Assembly (NCBI RefSeq): GCF_001439915.1
Contig: NZ_LMBW01000004.1
Location: 43,566-98,821, forward strand
DNA from: Fredinandcohnia humi
GTDB lineage: Bacteria; Bacillota; Bacilli; Bacillales; Bacillaceae_L
DNA length: 55,256 nucleotides
Direction of reading: 5' to 3'
Shown here: piece after piece, positions 9,045 to 17,117 of the stretch
Layout: each line of letters starts with the position of its first letter
How positions within the stretch are numbered: position 1 is the stretch's first letter
Translations under genes and position numbers: made by a program
Notes under the pieces: model-generated
Told to the model about the DNA's origin: nothing
Databases searched by the model: none
What the model saw: the letters and a program-made list of their open reading frames with translations, nothing else

Positions 9045-9689
9045 TTATTCCATACCCTTCTCTTTAGCTCGTTTTATAGCTTCAAATCGATCTGCAACTT
9101 GTAACTTATTATAAATATTTGAAACATGGTTTCTGACTGTTTTTGAACTTAAACCAAGTCTTTCTGCGATACCTTCATTTTTAGTCCCCTGAACAATAAG
9201 GTTTAAGATTTGTCTTTCTCTACTGGTCAGTTCTGGAAAGGCGATATTTCCCTGACTTTTGCTTATGTAATTAAAGTAGTGTATGAGTCTCGCCGCAATG
9301 GACGGACTGAAAATTGCTTCGCCACTTGCAATTGCACGAATGGCACGAAGGGTCTCCTCTTGACTAGCACCTTTAAGTAAGTAACCTTTAGCACCTGCTC
9401 TCATAGCAGCAAATACCGAATTATCGTCCTCGAACATGGTGAACATAATGATACCTATGTGAGAGTTTTTAGCGAGTATTTCCTTTGTGGCTTCAATACC
9501 GTTCATATTAGGCATCTTTATATCCATTAAGACAATATCAGGTTGTAGCGAGTTTGCTAGAGTAATAGCCTCTTCTCCTGAAGTAGCCTCACCGATGATT
9601 TCAAAGTCCGAAATAGAAGTAAGTAAATTTCTTAAACCATCACGAAACAAAGTGTGGTCATCGGCAAATAAAATTTTTATTTTTTCCAT
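9045..9689 (-). CDS. LuxR/NarL-family response regulator
   Basis: DNA-binding response regulator of 214 residues. The receiver domain has D10/D11, phospho-acceptor D55 in DIVLMDIKMP and the lysine of GYLLKGAS. The LuxR helix-turn-helix (LTSRERQILNLIVQGTKNEG onward, about 150-205) binds DNA. It begins 12 bases after the kinase gene with a GGGGGC ribosome site, so the two are cotranscribed. It belongs to the LiaR/DegU/ComA group. Targets are not evident; the membrane-protein gene upstream of the kinase is a candidate. Confidence 0.85.
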   Translation of the reverse strand: MEKIKILFADDHTLFRDGLRNLLTSISDFEIIGEATSGEEAITLANSLQPDIVLMDIKMPNMNGIEATKEILAKNSHIGIIMFTMFEDDNSVFAAMRAGAKGYLLKGASQEETLRAIRAIASGEAIFSPSIAARLIHYFNYISKSQGNIAFPELTSRERQILNLIVQGTKNEGIAERLGLSSKTVRNHVSNIYNKLQVADRFEAIKRAKEKGME

Positions 9690-9700
9690 AACTTAGCCCC

Positions 9701-11737
9701 CTAATCCATAATTGGAAACATTGCTTGGATACTCACACCTTGCTCAGGAGTAGAAATGACATGAAAAGTTCCGTTCAATTCCTCAGTCCTTTCTCGCATA
9801 GAGGCCATCCCAATCCCCTTTTTTGAATTTAAAGAAATCCCTTTACCGTTGTCCGTAATTTCAATTTTAATGAAGTTAGTCATGGTTATTTTAAGTATAC
9901 ATTCCGTTGCATTTGAATGACGAATGACATTAGAAATCGATTCTTGAATAATACGATATGTAGCAATTTCTATTGCTGGTGGTAATGTGGATACACTAGG
10001 AGGAACAAAAACCTGAAAGTTTATTTCACTATGACTGTATTGCCTAATGAATTCATTAATAGCAAATGTGAGACCTAATTCATCTAGGATAGGTGGTCGT
10101 AAATCGTAGACAAGTTGACGAATGTCATTTATAGCATCTTTTAATTGGGTATGGGTAGTAATCAATAGTTCTTCGCCAGCTTTATGGTTTATTTTATATA
10201 AATTACGCGCAGCCTCTATATTCATTCCTAAGCTTGCAAGTTGCGGACCTAAACCATCGTGAAGGTCTCTTCGGATTCTCTTTCTTTCCTCTTCACGGGC
10301 CTTAACAAGATTTTCTCTAGACTTCATTAAATCTGTTGTTACTTTTACTGAATACACAGCAATACCTACTTGACGTACAAGATCCTGAATCAGGCGTTGT
10401 TCGTAATCAGAGAACCCCTCGTTTGATGTCCTTGTTCCAAGAACTAGCTCTCCAACATCCTCTTTCTGATAAACTAAATTTATTCTCTTTGCTGAGGTAT
10501 TCAGCTTGCCATATTCAGCAGCTAACTGAAAAGAATTTTCTGTATAAAGATAGATGGCTGCGTAAGGCAGTTTTAACACCTGACTAATGGTTTCAACAAC
10601 GGAAGAAAGAACAGTTCTAGTATCCGATGTTGCTTCCAACTTTTGACCTAAAATGGACAAAGCAGCATAAGGAGAACGACTTTCTCCATACATTAAACGG
10701 TTAATAGCAGATTGTAATTTCCCTTTTATCGGTTGGAAGAGTATGACGATGACGCCTACGGCAATAAAAGAAATGAAAAAACCTGCTTGCTGAAATATTG
10801 TTCCAAGTATTCCGATAATGCTTGCATAGATGATAGCTACAAGACTACTTAACATGATATATAGAACAAAACGGTTAATATATATGTCAAGATTCCACAA
10901 CTTATATTGCAATATACTAATAGCTAAAGAAACAGGTATGACTATGATTGTGATTAACAACAAGGGAGTAATAACTTTTAAAATAGCAGTTTGTTCATCA
11001 CCAAAAATACCTACCCAACCAATGTGTAAAATAATGATGATAATGCTAACAAGTAACCATTTTGCTTGTTGTTTTTGAACTGAGTTCGATACCGTTCGAA
11101 AACGATAGAGTTGCGCGTAAAAGACCAGTAAATAGAAACCCATCCACCCAACAATATCAAGCCAAAATGGCCATAATTCTGGATTTAAAATGGATTCAGG
11201 CATGAAAATTCGACTATATGAAAATATAATCCACAAAGCTGCAATGCCAATGGTCCATTTAGGCACAAATCTCCCATCGGGAAATATAAAAAGAAAAACA
11301 ACTATCCCAGAAGCTACAAAGTCAATATAGTTTGTCATCAACATGATAGTGGGAAAAGCTTGACTTAATGTATCCATACCAAAATTAGCACCATAGGCGA
11401 TAATGATCATAGAAGTAAATGTGATAAACTTATCAGAACTTTTTTTCAAAAATAGAAAGATACCAGCAGAAAAAAAACCAAACCCAATAATAAAATTCAT
11501 TATTGTTTTAAACCAGGCATAGGAAATGAGGGAGATCCCAATAGTTTGAAGTTCAGCGGATTCTTCCAAGGTTAATTGACCAAAGTCTATACACCCGCTT
11601 GTAGGACAAGGTACTTGATAAATGGTGTTTTGTATGAAGAGACTAAAATAGAAGAGCCCAACTGATATCAGGGCCGTAGTTATCCATATGAATTTTATAA
11701 TATTGTTTAGCGTTTTGTTGAAGTCTTTATTCCTCAT
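9701..11737 (-). CDS. Polytopic sensor histidine kinase with GAF domain (ComP-like)
   Basis: A 678-residue membrane sensor. Residues 1-330 carry eight to ten membrane helices with a cysteine-containing external loop after helix 1 (VPCPTSGCIDFGQL), as in ComP-type kinases. A GAF domain (about 350-490) and a HisKA_3/HATPase core follow, with RRDLHDGLGPQLAS holding the phospho-acceptor histidine and GKGIGMASMRERTEEL-like glycine box residues near the end. ComP kinases sense secreted peptides from an adjacent comX; no comQ/comX homologue is nearby, so the signal is unknown. It lies inside the block bounded by two identical copies of the rlmH end. Confidence 0.85.
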   Translation of the reverse strand: MRNKDFNKTLNNIIKFIWITTALISVGLFYFSLFIQNTIYQVPCPTSGCIDFGQLTLEESAELQTIGISLISYAWFKTIMNFIIGFGFFSAGIFLFLKKSSDKFITFTSMIIIAYGANFGMDTLSQAFPTIMLMTNYIDFVASGIVVFLFIFPDGRFVPKWTIGIAALWIIFSYSRIFMPESILNPELWPFWLDIVGWMGFYLLVFYAQLYRFRTVSNSVQKQQAKWLLVSIIIIILHIGWVGIFGDEQTAILKVITPLLLITIIVIPVSLAISILQYKLWNLDIYINRFVLYIMLSSLVAIIYASIIGILGTIFQQAGFFISFIAVGVIVILFQPIKGKLQSAINRLMYGESRSPYAALSILGQKLEATSDTRTVLSSVVETISQVLKLPYAAIYLYTENSFQLAAEYGKLNTSAKRINLVYQKEDVGELVLGTRTSNEGFSDYEQRLIQDLVRQVGIAVYSVKVTTDLMKSRENLVKAREEERKRIRRDLHDGLGPQLASLGMNIEAARNLYKINHKAGEELLITTHTQLKDAINDIRQLVYDLRPPILDELGLTFAINEFIRQYSHSEINFQVFVPPSVSTLPPAIEIATYRIIQESISNVIRHSNATECILKITMTNFIKIEITDNGKGISLNSKKGIGMASMRERTEELNGTFHVISTPEQGVSIQAMFPIMD

Positions 11738-11901
11738 TAGGAAGATTCTCCATCCTCATTGTACTTGAATGCAATCTTTCTGTGGCTAATTACACTATAT
11801 ATATTTTGGCAAGTAGGATGTATTCCTTCTTACATGTTAAAATCCACCTCGTATGAGATGGATTGATAAAATATGGTAAATTTTATAAAGTTGTTATGAA
11901 G

Positions 11902-12525
11902 TTATAAGTTAGGATATTTTGCATCGTTTCCTATAATAACTTCTGTTTTTGTTCTTTTGTAAACAGCAGTACTCAACCAAATAATAGCTATTGCCCAGAA
12001 AATCCCCCCGAAGTAACTAATAAAGCCTAATGGAGTAGCAAAATCTAAAAAAAGTGATACAGCGACTAAAACTGATGGAATTACAGGAAGGACCTTCAAT
12101 TTGGCTAAACTGATCCCAAAATAAACCCATCCAATAAATAATAGAAGTAAGCTGAACATCAAGCCCTCACCTGAAGGAGTTGGCCATGTGGAAGCTAATT
12201 CTACAGCATGAACTTTAAGCATTGGGGATACAAAAGTGACAGTCCACATACCTCCTACTTCGAGCATGCTGCCGATGAATAAAACGATAAAGCTTATAAA
12301 TAGATTTAGACTTGCTTTAATTTGATACGAATATAAAAAGACTGCAATCATACCAATTAAAATAAGGATCATACCTAATACATTAATTAACCCAACAATT
12401 ACAGCTACTCCCATTGTGTCATGACCCAGCAGATATTGATATCCAAATCCAAATGTTGCCAAGATTGAAAAAAACCCACCAATAATTGAGAATACAGCAA
12501 GCTTTCTTAGTAAATTATTATTCAT
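11902..12525 (-). CDS. Six-helix membrane protein of unknown function
   Basis: A 207-residue integral membrane protein with about six hydrophobic helices and short loops; the only soluble part is a short charged tail (KRTKTEVIIGNDAKYPNL). I do not recognise a catalytic motif. A GGGGGTTT ribosome site stands before the ATG. It is upstream of and in line with the ComP-like kinase (164-bp gap) and may be its accessory protein or a target, but that is inference. The broad type resembles DUF4386-like proteins of Bacillus. Confidence 0.6.
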   Translation of the reverse strand: MNNNLLRKLAVFSIIGGFFSILATFGFGYQYLLGHDTMGVAVIVGLINVLGMILILIGMIAVFLYSYQIKASLNLFISFIVLFIGSMLEVGGMWTVTFVSPMLKVHAVELASTWPTPSGEGLMFSLLLLFIGWVYFGISLAKLKVLPVIPSVLVAVSLFLDFATPLGFISYFGGIFWAIAIIWLSTAVYKRTKTEVIIGNDAKYPNL

Positions 12526-12715
12526 TTCAAACCCCCTATAAAGTTTAATTAAAGGGAGTATATCAAAGTAATGTCCCTAAGTTCATGGGAGTCCTGTCAC
12601 TTCAAACAGGGATATTTACAAGTAATGTGAAAAGAGTTGAACAAACATCAGAGTTTTTTTCTTGGGGATATATTGAGGTGGTGTGTATAAAGTTATGATA
12701 ATTGGATGCTCCATA

Positions 12716-12744
12716 CGTTGAACCGTATGATAAATAAATATAAA
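12716..12744 (+). other. Degenerate rlmH-end attachment-like site (site 2)
   Basis: GTTGAACCGTATGATAAATA reads VEPYDK-stop in the rlmH frame and matches the core GAACCRTAYCATAA with one change (GATAA for CATAA). No gene covers it. Same orientation as the other sites. Confidence 0.4.
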
Positions 12745-12823
12745 CAATTAAATAGCACTTAAGTCAGAATGGCCAAGTGTGTTGGTGTAAGCAGTTAAAG
12801 AAGGATTTACTACTTCTTTGGTA

Positions 12824-12925
12824 ATGAAAACTAGAATTATTACAACCATTTTGTTCATCGGTATGGGGTTTCTTCTCGGGTCAATAATAATTAAGAATGA
12901 ACGCAGCTTAAACACATCAAGTTGA
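12824..12925 (+). pseudogene. Possible truncated gene: signal/anchor peptide remnant
   Basis: A 33-codon open frame that begins MKTRIITTILFIGMGFLLGS and stops after a short polar stretch. This looks like the first membrane helix of a secreted or anchored protein whose body is missing. No good ribosome site precedes it. It sits between two attachment-like sites, where scraps of old insertions would be expected. It could be chance. Confidence 0.25.
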
Positions 12926-13032
12926 AAGTTAAACAAACTGTTATAATCTGAAACCTTATCCATTCAAGGGTATTAAAAAATAAAATGGTCATTATTTTAA
13001 GGCAATATAAAAACCTCATTTAGATGCATAAT

Positions 13033-13066
13033 GGGGAACCATACCATAAGTAAATGAGGTTTTTTA
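13033..13066 (+). other. Identical copy of the rlmH-end attachment site (site 3)
   Basis: A 34-base perfect direct repeat of 8049-8082. It restores the last rlmH codons (NGEPYHK-stop) but no rlmH gene precedes it. It defines the right boundary of a 4.98-kb segment that starts at rlmH. A perfect 18-bp-stem hairpin follows at once. Confidence 0.8.
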
Positions 13067-13074
13067 GATAAAAA

Positions 13075-13120
13075 GCCAAAAATGAACAAGTTATGAATAA
13101 AAAACTTGTTCATTTTTGGC
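13075..13120. terminator. Strong hairpin beyond attachment site 3
   Basis: GCCAAAAATGAACAAGTT and its exact complement AACTTGTTCATTTTTGGC are separated by 10 bases. It lies between convergent features, 45 bases beyond the stop of the minus-strand membrane-protein gene, and can act as its terminator or as part of a recombination boundary. Confidence 0.6.
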
Positions 13121-13164
13121 CTATATAAGGAAGGTCAGCATCTTTTTACATTAACTGAGCCTTT

Positions 13165-14412
13165 TTAATTAAAAATGAAAGGAAAAGTAAATGTAACGAA
13201 GGCCGCCCAAAGTCCGTAGACTGGCAAATACTTAGTAACCGCATCTTGGATAGTTGAAGGTCCAGTTTTGTTTTGTAGAAAACGCATATAGGAGGCCATA
13301 ATCCAAATTAGATTTCCCCAGATAAGTATGTTTACGCCTAAAACAGCAAGTCTGTTTGGCGTAATCCCATAAGAAGAAAGTCTGAATACTATGGCGGACA
13401 AAGCCACACTGTCAATGATAAGAGCAAGAACAATTAGGGCAAAATTTATATAATCAGAAATGTTCTTTTTCTCGTCTGTGCCGCTTTCTGTAACCGAAAA
13501 TATGGTAACAGCCAAGACACCAAGGAGTATTCCGTTAAAGGCGATTAGGAAATTTCTGTCCAAGAATGGATTTTTTCCGACCGAAATTACTGTTATTAGA
13601 TAGACCAACAGTGTGGCTAGGACAAGTGGACTAAAAATTTTAGCTATATATGGTGTAATATTCTTAGCGAGTTTAAGATTCATTGATACCAGGTAGGTAG
13701 CCACAATAGCAAGTGCGGTAGCACCAAATAACACGATATTTCTAAAATAGAATTCTTCTATATCCAAGTCGACAATGCTAAATAACTGCATGGTTAATCC
13801 TGCTAGAAGCATTCCGCTAATAGCCATGCTGGCGTAGAGTATGCAAAATTCCAAATTGAATTTAAGAAAGGCTAATCTTGTGCTGCCTTTTGAATATTCA
13901 TTTCCTGTAAATGCAAGTCCTATCAATCCCCATAAGAATATGGGAAGGTGCAAATATGCAAGGATAGTACTGTCATTTTCATTTAATGGCAACATATTAA
14001 GATACAACCCGGGGATTAGGAACAATATTGCAAGTGTGTAAAGAACCTTTTTTTGGGGTTTATTTTTGTATACAAAATAGACTGCAATAAAGGGAAGGAT
14101 CCCAAAAACAAGGTTTATTGGGGCAATTATTTGCTGTTCGACATAATGGAAAATGATCCTGGTGCTTATCCCGGCAAGAATGGCTAAAATGCCCATGAAT
14201 AAGAAATCTTTCTGAAGCAAGGAAGCTTTTTCTGTATGTTCCGTCTCCTTGAATTTCAATCTTTCATACCAAACAGCAAGAACCTGCGAATCAGGATTTT
14301 GTTCCCATGCGTGTAAGAATGACTTTTTAAAGGCTTTGGGGTCATTTCTAAACATTCTCTCTAACTCATGGGGGTTAGTAATATTTTCGATAATCAAATT
14401 GTTCATGTCCAT
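13165..14412 (-). CDS. Polytopic membrane protein, DUF4153-like
   Basis: A 415-residue protein with a soluble N-terminal region of about 65 residues (ELERMFRNDPKAFKKSFLHA) and ten or more membrane helices. The segment SYGITPNRLAVLGVNILIWG resembles the conserved YGIT-x-NR motif of DUF4153 proteins. Function unknown. The ATG at 14412 is preferred over one five codons upstream because GGGAGGT is correctly spaced before it. It is the only gene between attachment-like sites 3 and 4 and so looks like a single-gene cassette. Confidence 0.65.
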   Translation of the reverse strand: MDMNNLIIENITNPHELERMFRNDPKAFKKSFLHAWEQNPDSQVLAVWYERLKFKETEHTEKASLLQKDFLFMGILAILAGISTRIIFHYVEQQIIAPINLVFGILPFIAVYFVYKNKPQKKVLYTLAILFLIPGLYLNMLPLNENDSTILAYLHLPIFLWGLIGLAFTGNEYSKGSTRLAFLKFNLEFCILYASMAISGMLLAGLTMQLFSIVDLDIEEFYFRNIVLFGATALAIVATYLVSMNLKLAKNITPYIAKIFSPLVLATLLVYLITVISVGKNPFLDRNFLIAFNGILLGVLAVTIFSVTESGTDEKKNISDYINFALIVLALIIDSVALSAIVFRLSSYGITPNRLAVLGVNILIWGNLIWIMASYMRFLQNKTGPSTIQDAVTKYLPVYGLWAAFVTFTFPFIFN

Positions 14413-14743
14413 GGTTATACCTCCCATAATGATTGTTTTATTAAGTCCTACTTTCCTTCACTATGTTTATTAATCAACCTCTTTTACTAACACACATCAA
14501 TATTAATTATAATTGCCCTTTAAAAAAGTGTTTCTTGTTTCATGAAAAGCACATCTCTTGAGTATTGTTTATTAGATATTAACATATTATTTATCGGTAA
14601 ACAATAAATTTTTATTCATTTTTATAATACTTTTGTTGTTAGTTAAGTTGATTTAGGGAAAAATAAAAAGCATTCCTCTTTAAGAAGAAATGCTCTATAT
14701 GGTGATTTTCATGAGCCTCAATTGAATTACTGATAGATCCATC

Positions 14744-14768
14744 ACGGTGAACCGTATCATAATTAGAG
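14744..14768 (+). other. rlmH-end attachment-like site (site 4)
   Basis: ACGGTGAACCGTATCATAAT continues with TAG. In the rlmH frame it reads IHHGEPYHN-stop, against INRGEPYHK-stop in rlmH itself. The match GAACCGTATCATAA differs from site 1 by two changes, both also common in staphylococcal sites. It lies in a 620-bp gap with no supported gene. Confidence 0.6.
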
Positions 14769-14978
14769 GTAAAGGATGGAGATTTCGCTCATATGCTTTC
14801 TTGTATAGCATTTACTTCGTTAAGCTATGTTCCAATATTCTCTACAATCTATCAATTGGATTTATTAGTTCTTTGGAACCACAATATCGTAAAGTCCTTG
14901 GGAGGGACTATGTAATAATTTATCTTGTTGTTTTAGCATAAGTAACCACCAAAACTTCTGTTATAAAAGAAAAACACA

Positions 14979-15005
14979 TTGGGGAATCCAGTGTGTTTTT
15001 CAGTA
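14979..15005 (-). terminator. Hairpin after the PAS-protein gene
   Basis: AAAACACATTGG and CCAGTGTGTTTT form a near-perfect stem just beyond the 3' end of the minus-strand PAS gene. The rest of 14413-15032 holds a weak GCATT...AATGC hairpin near 14668-14692 and attachment-like site 4. Confidence 0.5.
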
Positions 15006-15032
15006 GCTTCTCAAATGGAAAAGGTATCTTTT

Positions 15033-15509
15033 TTACTCAGGCTTAAAATCTATAAATTCGTCAATAGTTTCAGGGGTATGTTTACCTTCTTTTCCTTGGA
15101 AAAGGTCAATATTAACGGTCACATCCATACATCCGAGATATTTTCCGTTTTCATCTCGTACTGCCATGAACATTTGGTAAATTTGACCGGTTTCACCGGA
15201 ACGTTTTGGGAACCAAAATTCCCATTCGTCACGCTTTCCTGAATGAAAATCATTCAACAATTTTTCAACGTGGTGAGCCACTTTTGGGTGAAGCTCAAGC
15301 ACATGGCGTCCAATCGCTTCTTTACGACGACCATGTACGCGGTTTGGATTATTTGAATACCAGCGGAAAATATCGTTGGCATCACAAAAACCCATTTCAA
15401 ATGGTAAAAGATTAATAATTGAATCTAAAGTGCTTGCTTTAATTGCACCAGTTTCAAAATTAATGACAGCTTCGGGACTAATTAATTCTGACAATTTTTC
15501 TTTAGGCAT
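15033..15509 (-). CDS. Single PAS-domain protein
   Basis: A 158-residue soluble protein. Residues 28-140 form a PAS fold: INLLPFEMGFCDANDIFRWY, then HGRRKEAIGRHVLELHPKVA and the strand MFMAVRDENGKYLGCMDVTV. This pattern is that of the C-terminal PAS domain of DUF438 proteins, where HP near the F-helix is conserved. There is no output domain, so it may be a free sensor that binds a small ligand or heme and acts on a partner. A GGAGG ribosome site precedes the ATG. It shares its block with a divergent terC-type gene. Confidence 0.75.
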   Translation of the reverse strand: MPKEKLSELISPEAVINFETGAIKASTLDSIINLLPFEMGFCDANDIFRWYSNNPNRVHGRRKEAIGRHVLELHPKVAHHVEKLLNDFHSGKRDEWEFWFPKRSGETGQIYQMFMAVRDENGKYLGCMDVTVNIDLFQGKEGKHTPETIDEFIDFKPE

Positions 15510-15620
15510 TTAAAAAACCTCCATTATATAATCTCCCTTTATGAGAAGAATAAAATAGTACAAATAACAGTGAGAAAAAAGTAGGCCACTTCTAGGTGAT
15601 AATTATCTAACCTCATTAAT

Positions 15621-15632
15621 AATGCTAGCATT
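15621..15632. promoter_or_regulatory. Palindrome in the PAS/TerC intergenic region
   Basis: AATGCTAGCATT is a perfect 12-bp palindrome flanked by partly symmetric TTAAT runs, between the divergent PAS and terC-type genes. It could be an operator, though no regulator can be named. The rest of this 500-bp region holds no gene, and I do not see a yybP-ykoY manganese riboswitch. Confidence 0.3.
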
Positions 15633-16010
15633 AATAACTATGGCGCATTGTGATTTATCTCACAATAACCGTTTTTATCATTACTTGTAATTGGGGGACT
15701 GGCCATTTTCAACACTTCAAAACCGAGATTTATTAAAACGAGATAAACCCTGCTACGACTGAAGCCTCTACAATCACTCCCATGCTATAATTCCGTGATA
15801 GTTGCTCACTTTGACCGATATTTGGTTCTTTTCGAAGCTGCCTTTAAACAGTATTCTGATACAGTAGAATTTCAAAAAATACTAACTGATAAATGAGGAA
15901 TTACCATTTTAAAAAAATATAATTATAACAAAATAAGTAATTTACTTACTTATATGAGATAGTTTAATATTATTATGCTAGCTAAATTTTTTAAAAGGGG
16001 GGAAGATTCA

Positions 16011-16685
16011 ATGAGTAGTGAGTTTATTGTCGGTTTATTAGAAATTATTCTTATTAATATTATTTTAAGTGGAGATAATGCTGTTGTAATTGCTCTTGCT
16101 TGTCGTAATTTGGATGCAAAATATCAGAAAAAGGCTGTGGTTCTAGGCAGCGTTGGGGCAATAGTACTACGGGTAGGGTTAACATTTGTTGCTGTTTATT
16201 TATTACAGATTCCGTACTTGAACTTTATTGGTGGTATTTTGCTATTATGGATTGCTATTAAACTATTAAAAGGCGAAGAAGAAGAGGATATTAGTGGAAG
16301 CTCAAATTTAATGGGGGCTATAAAGACAATTATTATTGCTGACTTAGTTATGAGTTTAGATAATGTTGTTGCGGTTGCGGGTGCAGCAAATGGAAACATG
16401 CTACTAATTCTAATTGGACTAGCTGTTAGTATTCCATTAATCATTTGGGGAAGCCAACTTTTAATGGCCATTATGGATAAGTTCCCTATTATCGTTATTT
16501 TGGGAGCGGGACTGCTAGGATATACGGCTGGTGAGATGATCTTAGGTGATAAGGCGATTGGCCAGTTCTTTGAAGGGCTCAGCCATAGCTTTCATATTAT
16601 TTTGCCTATTATATTGGCTATTTTCGTTGTGGTTGTCGGTAAATTTAAGATACATTTTCCAAAAGAAGCTCATCAAAATAATTAA
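16011..16685 (+). CDS. TerC-family membrane protein (YjbE/YkoY type)
   Basis: Integral membrane protein of 224 residues with about seven helices. It carries the two TerC signatures LSGDNAVVIALACRNL (near 20-36) and MSLDNVVAVAGAA (near 105-117), whose acidic residues lie in helices and are thought to handle metal ions; Bacillus relatives export manganese or load secreted metalloenzymes. The ATG at 16011 has an AAAGGGGGGAAG ribosome site 6 bases away; an in-frame start 36 bases upstream has none. Only the PAS gene shares its block between attachment-like sites 4 and 5. Confidence 0.85.
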   Translation: MSSEFIVGLLEIILINIILSGDNAVVIALACRNLDAKYQKKAVVLGSVGAIVLRVGLTFVAVYLLQIPYLNFIGGILLLWIAIKLLKGEEEEDISGSSNLMGAIKTIIIADLVMSLDNVVAVAGAANGNMLLILIGLAVSIPLIIWGSQLLMAIMDKFPIIVILGAGLLGYTAGEMILGDKAIGQFFEGLSHSFHIILPIILAIFVVVVGKFKIHFPKEAHQNN

Positions 16686-16697
16686 TAATAATTATGT

Positions 16698-16751
16698 AAA
16701 GGCTTGACTATTTGATGTCGTTGAAAAGAGCGACAATAGTTAAGCCTTTTT
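16698..16751 (+). terminator. Terminator of the terC-type gene
   Basis: AAGGCTTGACTATT...TGTCG pairs with CGACAATAGTTAAGCCTT and ends in TTTTT. It abuts attachment-like site 5. Confidence 0.75.
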
Positions 16752-16785
16752 ACGGTGAATCGTACCATAAATTGAAGCAGTTTTT
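16752..16785 (+). other. rlmH-end attachment-like site (site 5)
   Basis: ACGGTGAATCGTACCATAAA is followed by TTGAAGCAGTTTTT. It matches site 1 in both parts: the GAAYCRTACCATAA core and the downstream G-GTTTTT run. In the rlmH frame it reads GESYHK. Confidence 0.6.
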
Positions 16786-16807
16786 CATTAATAAAAAACA
16801 AAGGGAC

Positions 16808-16930
16808 GGTCCAACTCTAGAATGGTGGACCTTTTTCCCAATTGGGTAACAGCTCGAAGACAACTGAAGCGGAAGGATCAACTTTTTTCACATCCTTTGT
16901 AATCCCCATCTGGTTTGACAGGTGGGGATT
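16808..16930. terminator. Two hairpins between terC-type gene and phoX
   Basis: GGTCCA...TGGACC followed by TTTTT (16808-16836), and AATCCCCA...TGGGGATT (16901-16930). The remaining bases up to phoX hold its promoter region and no gene. Confidence 0.45.
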
Positions 16931-17035
16931 ATTTACGCTTACTTCTAAACCCCTGAGGTTATCTTAATAGATTAAAAGTGGAATGTTATCAAAAAAAGTA
17001 TATGTAAACAGCGAATGTTTAGATCTAATAAAAAG

Positions 17036-17096
17036 CATACAAAAAGTTAATAGTACCTTAACAATTATCTGGTTTAATTGAACAGTAAACTATAAA
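17036..17096 (+). promoter_or_regulatory. Candidate PhoP box and promoter of phoX
   Basis: Hexamers CATACA (17036), TTAATA (17047), TTAACA (17058) and CTGGTT (17069) are spaced exactly 11 bp apart, matching the direct-repeat pattern TT(A/C/T)ACA-N5 of Bacillus PhoP boxes; the fourth is poor. TATAAA at 17091 is a plausible -10 element 16 bases after the last hexamer. Confidence 0.5.
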
Positions 17097-17117
17097 TCTA
17101 CTTGGAGGGTTTATTAG

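Noticed and set aside
12748-12963. Minus-strand open frame of 71 codons
   Set aside because: No ribosome site and no plausible protein character; the opposite strand has a better, though weak, reading.
14747-14941. Open frame of 64 codons starting inside attachment-like site 4
   Set aside because: The start lies in the site, there is no ribosome site and no recognisable family.
15510-16010. Manganese (yybP-ykoY) riboswitch before the terC-type gene
   Set aside because: The conserved GGGGAGTAG element and paired loops are not present.
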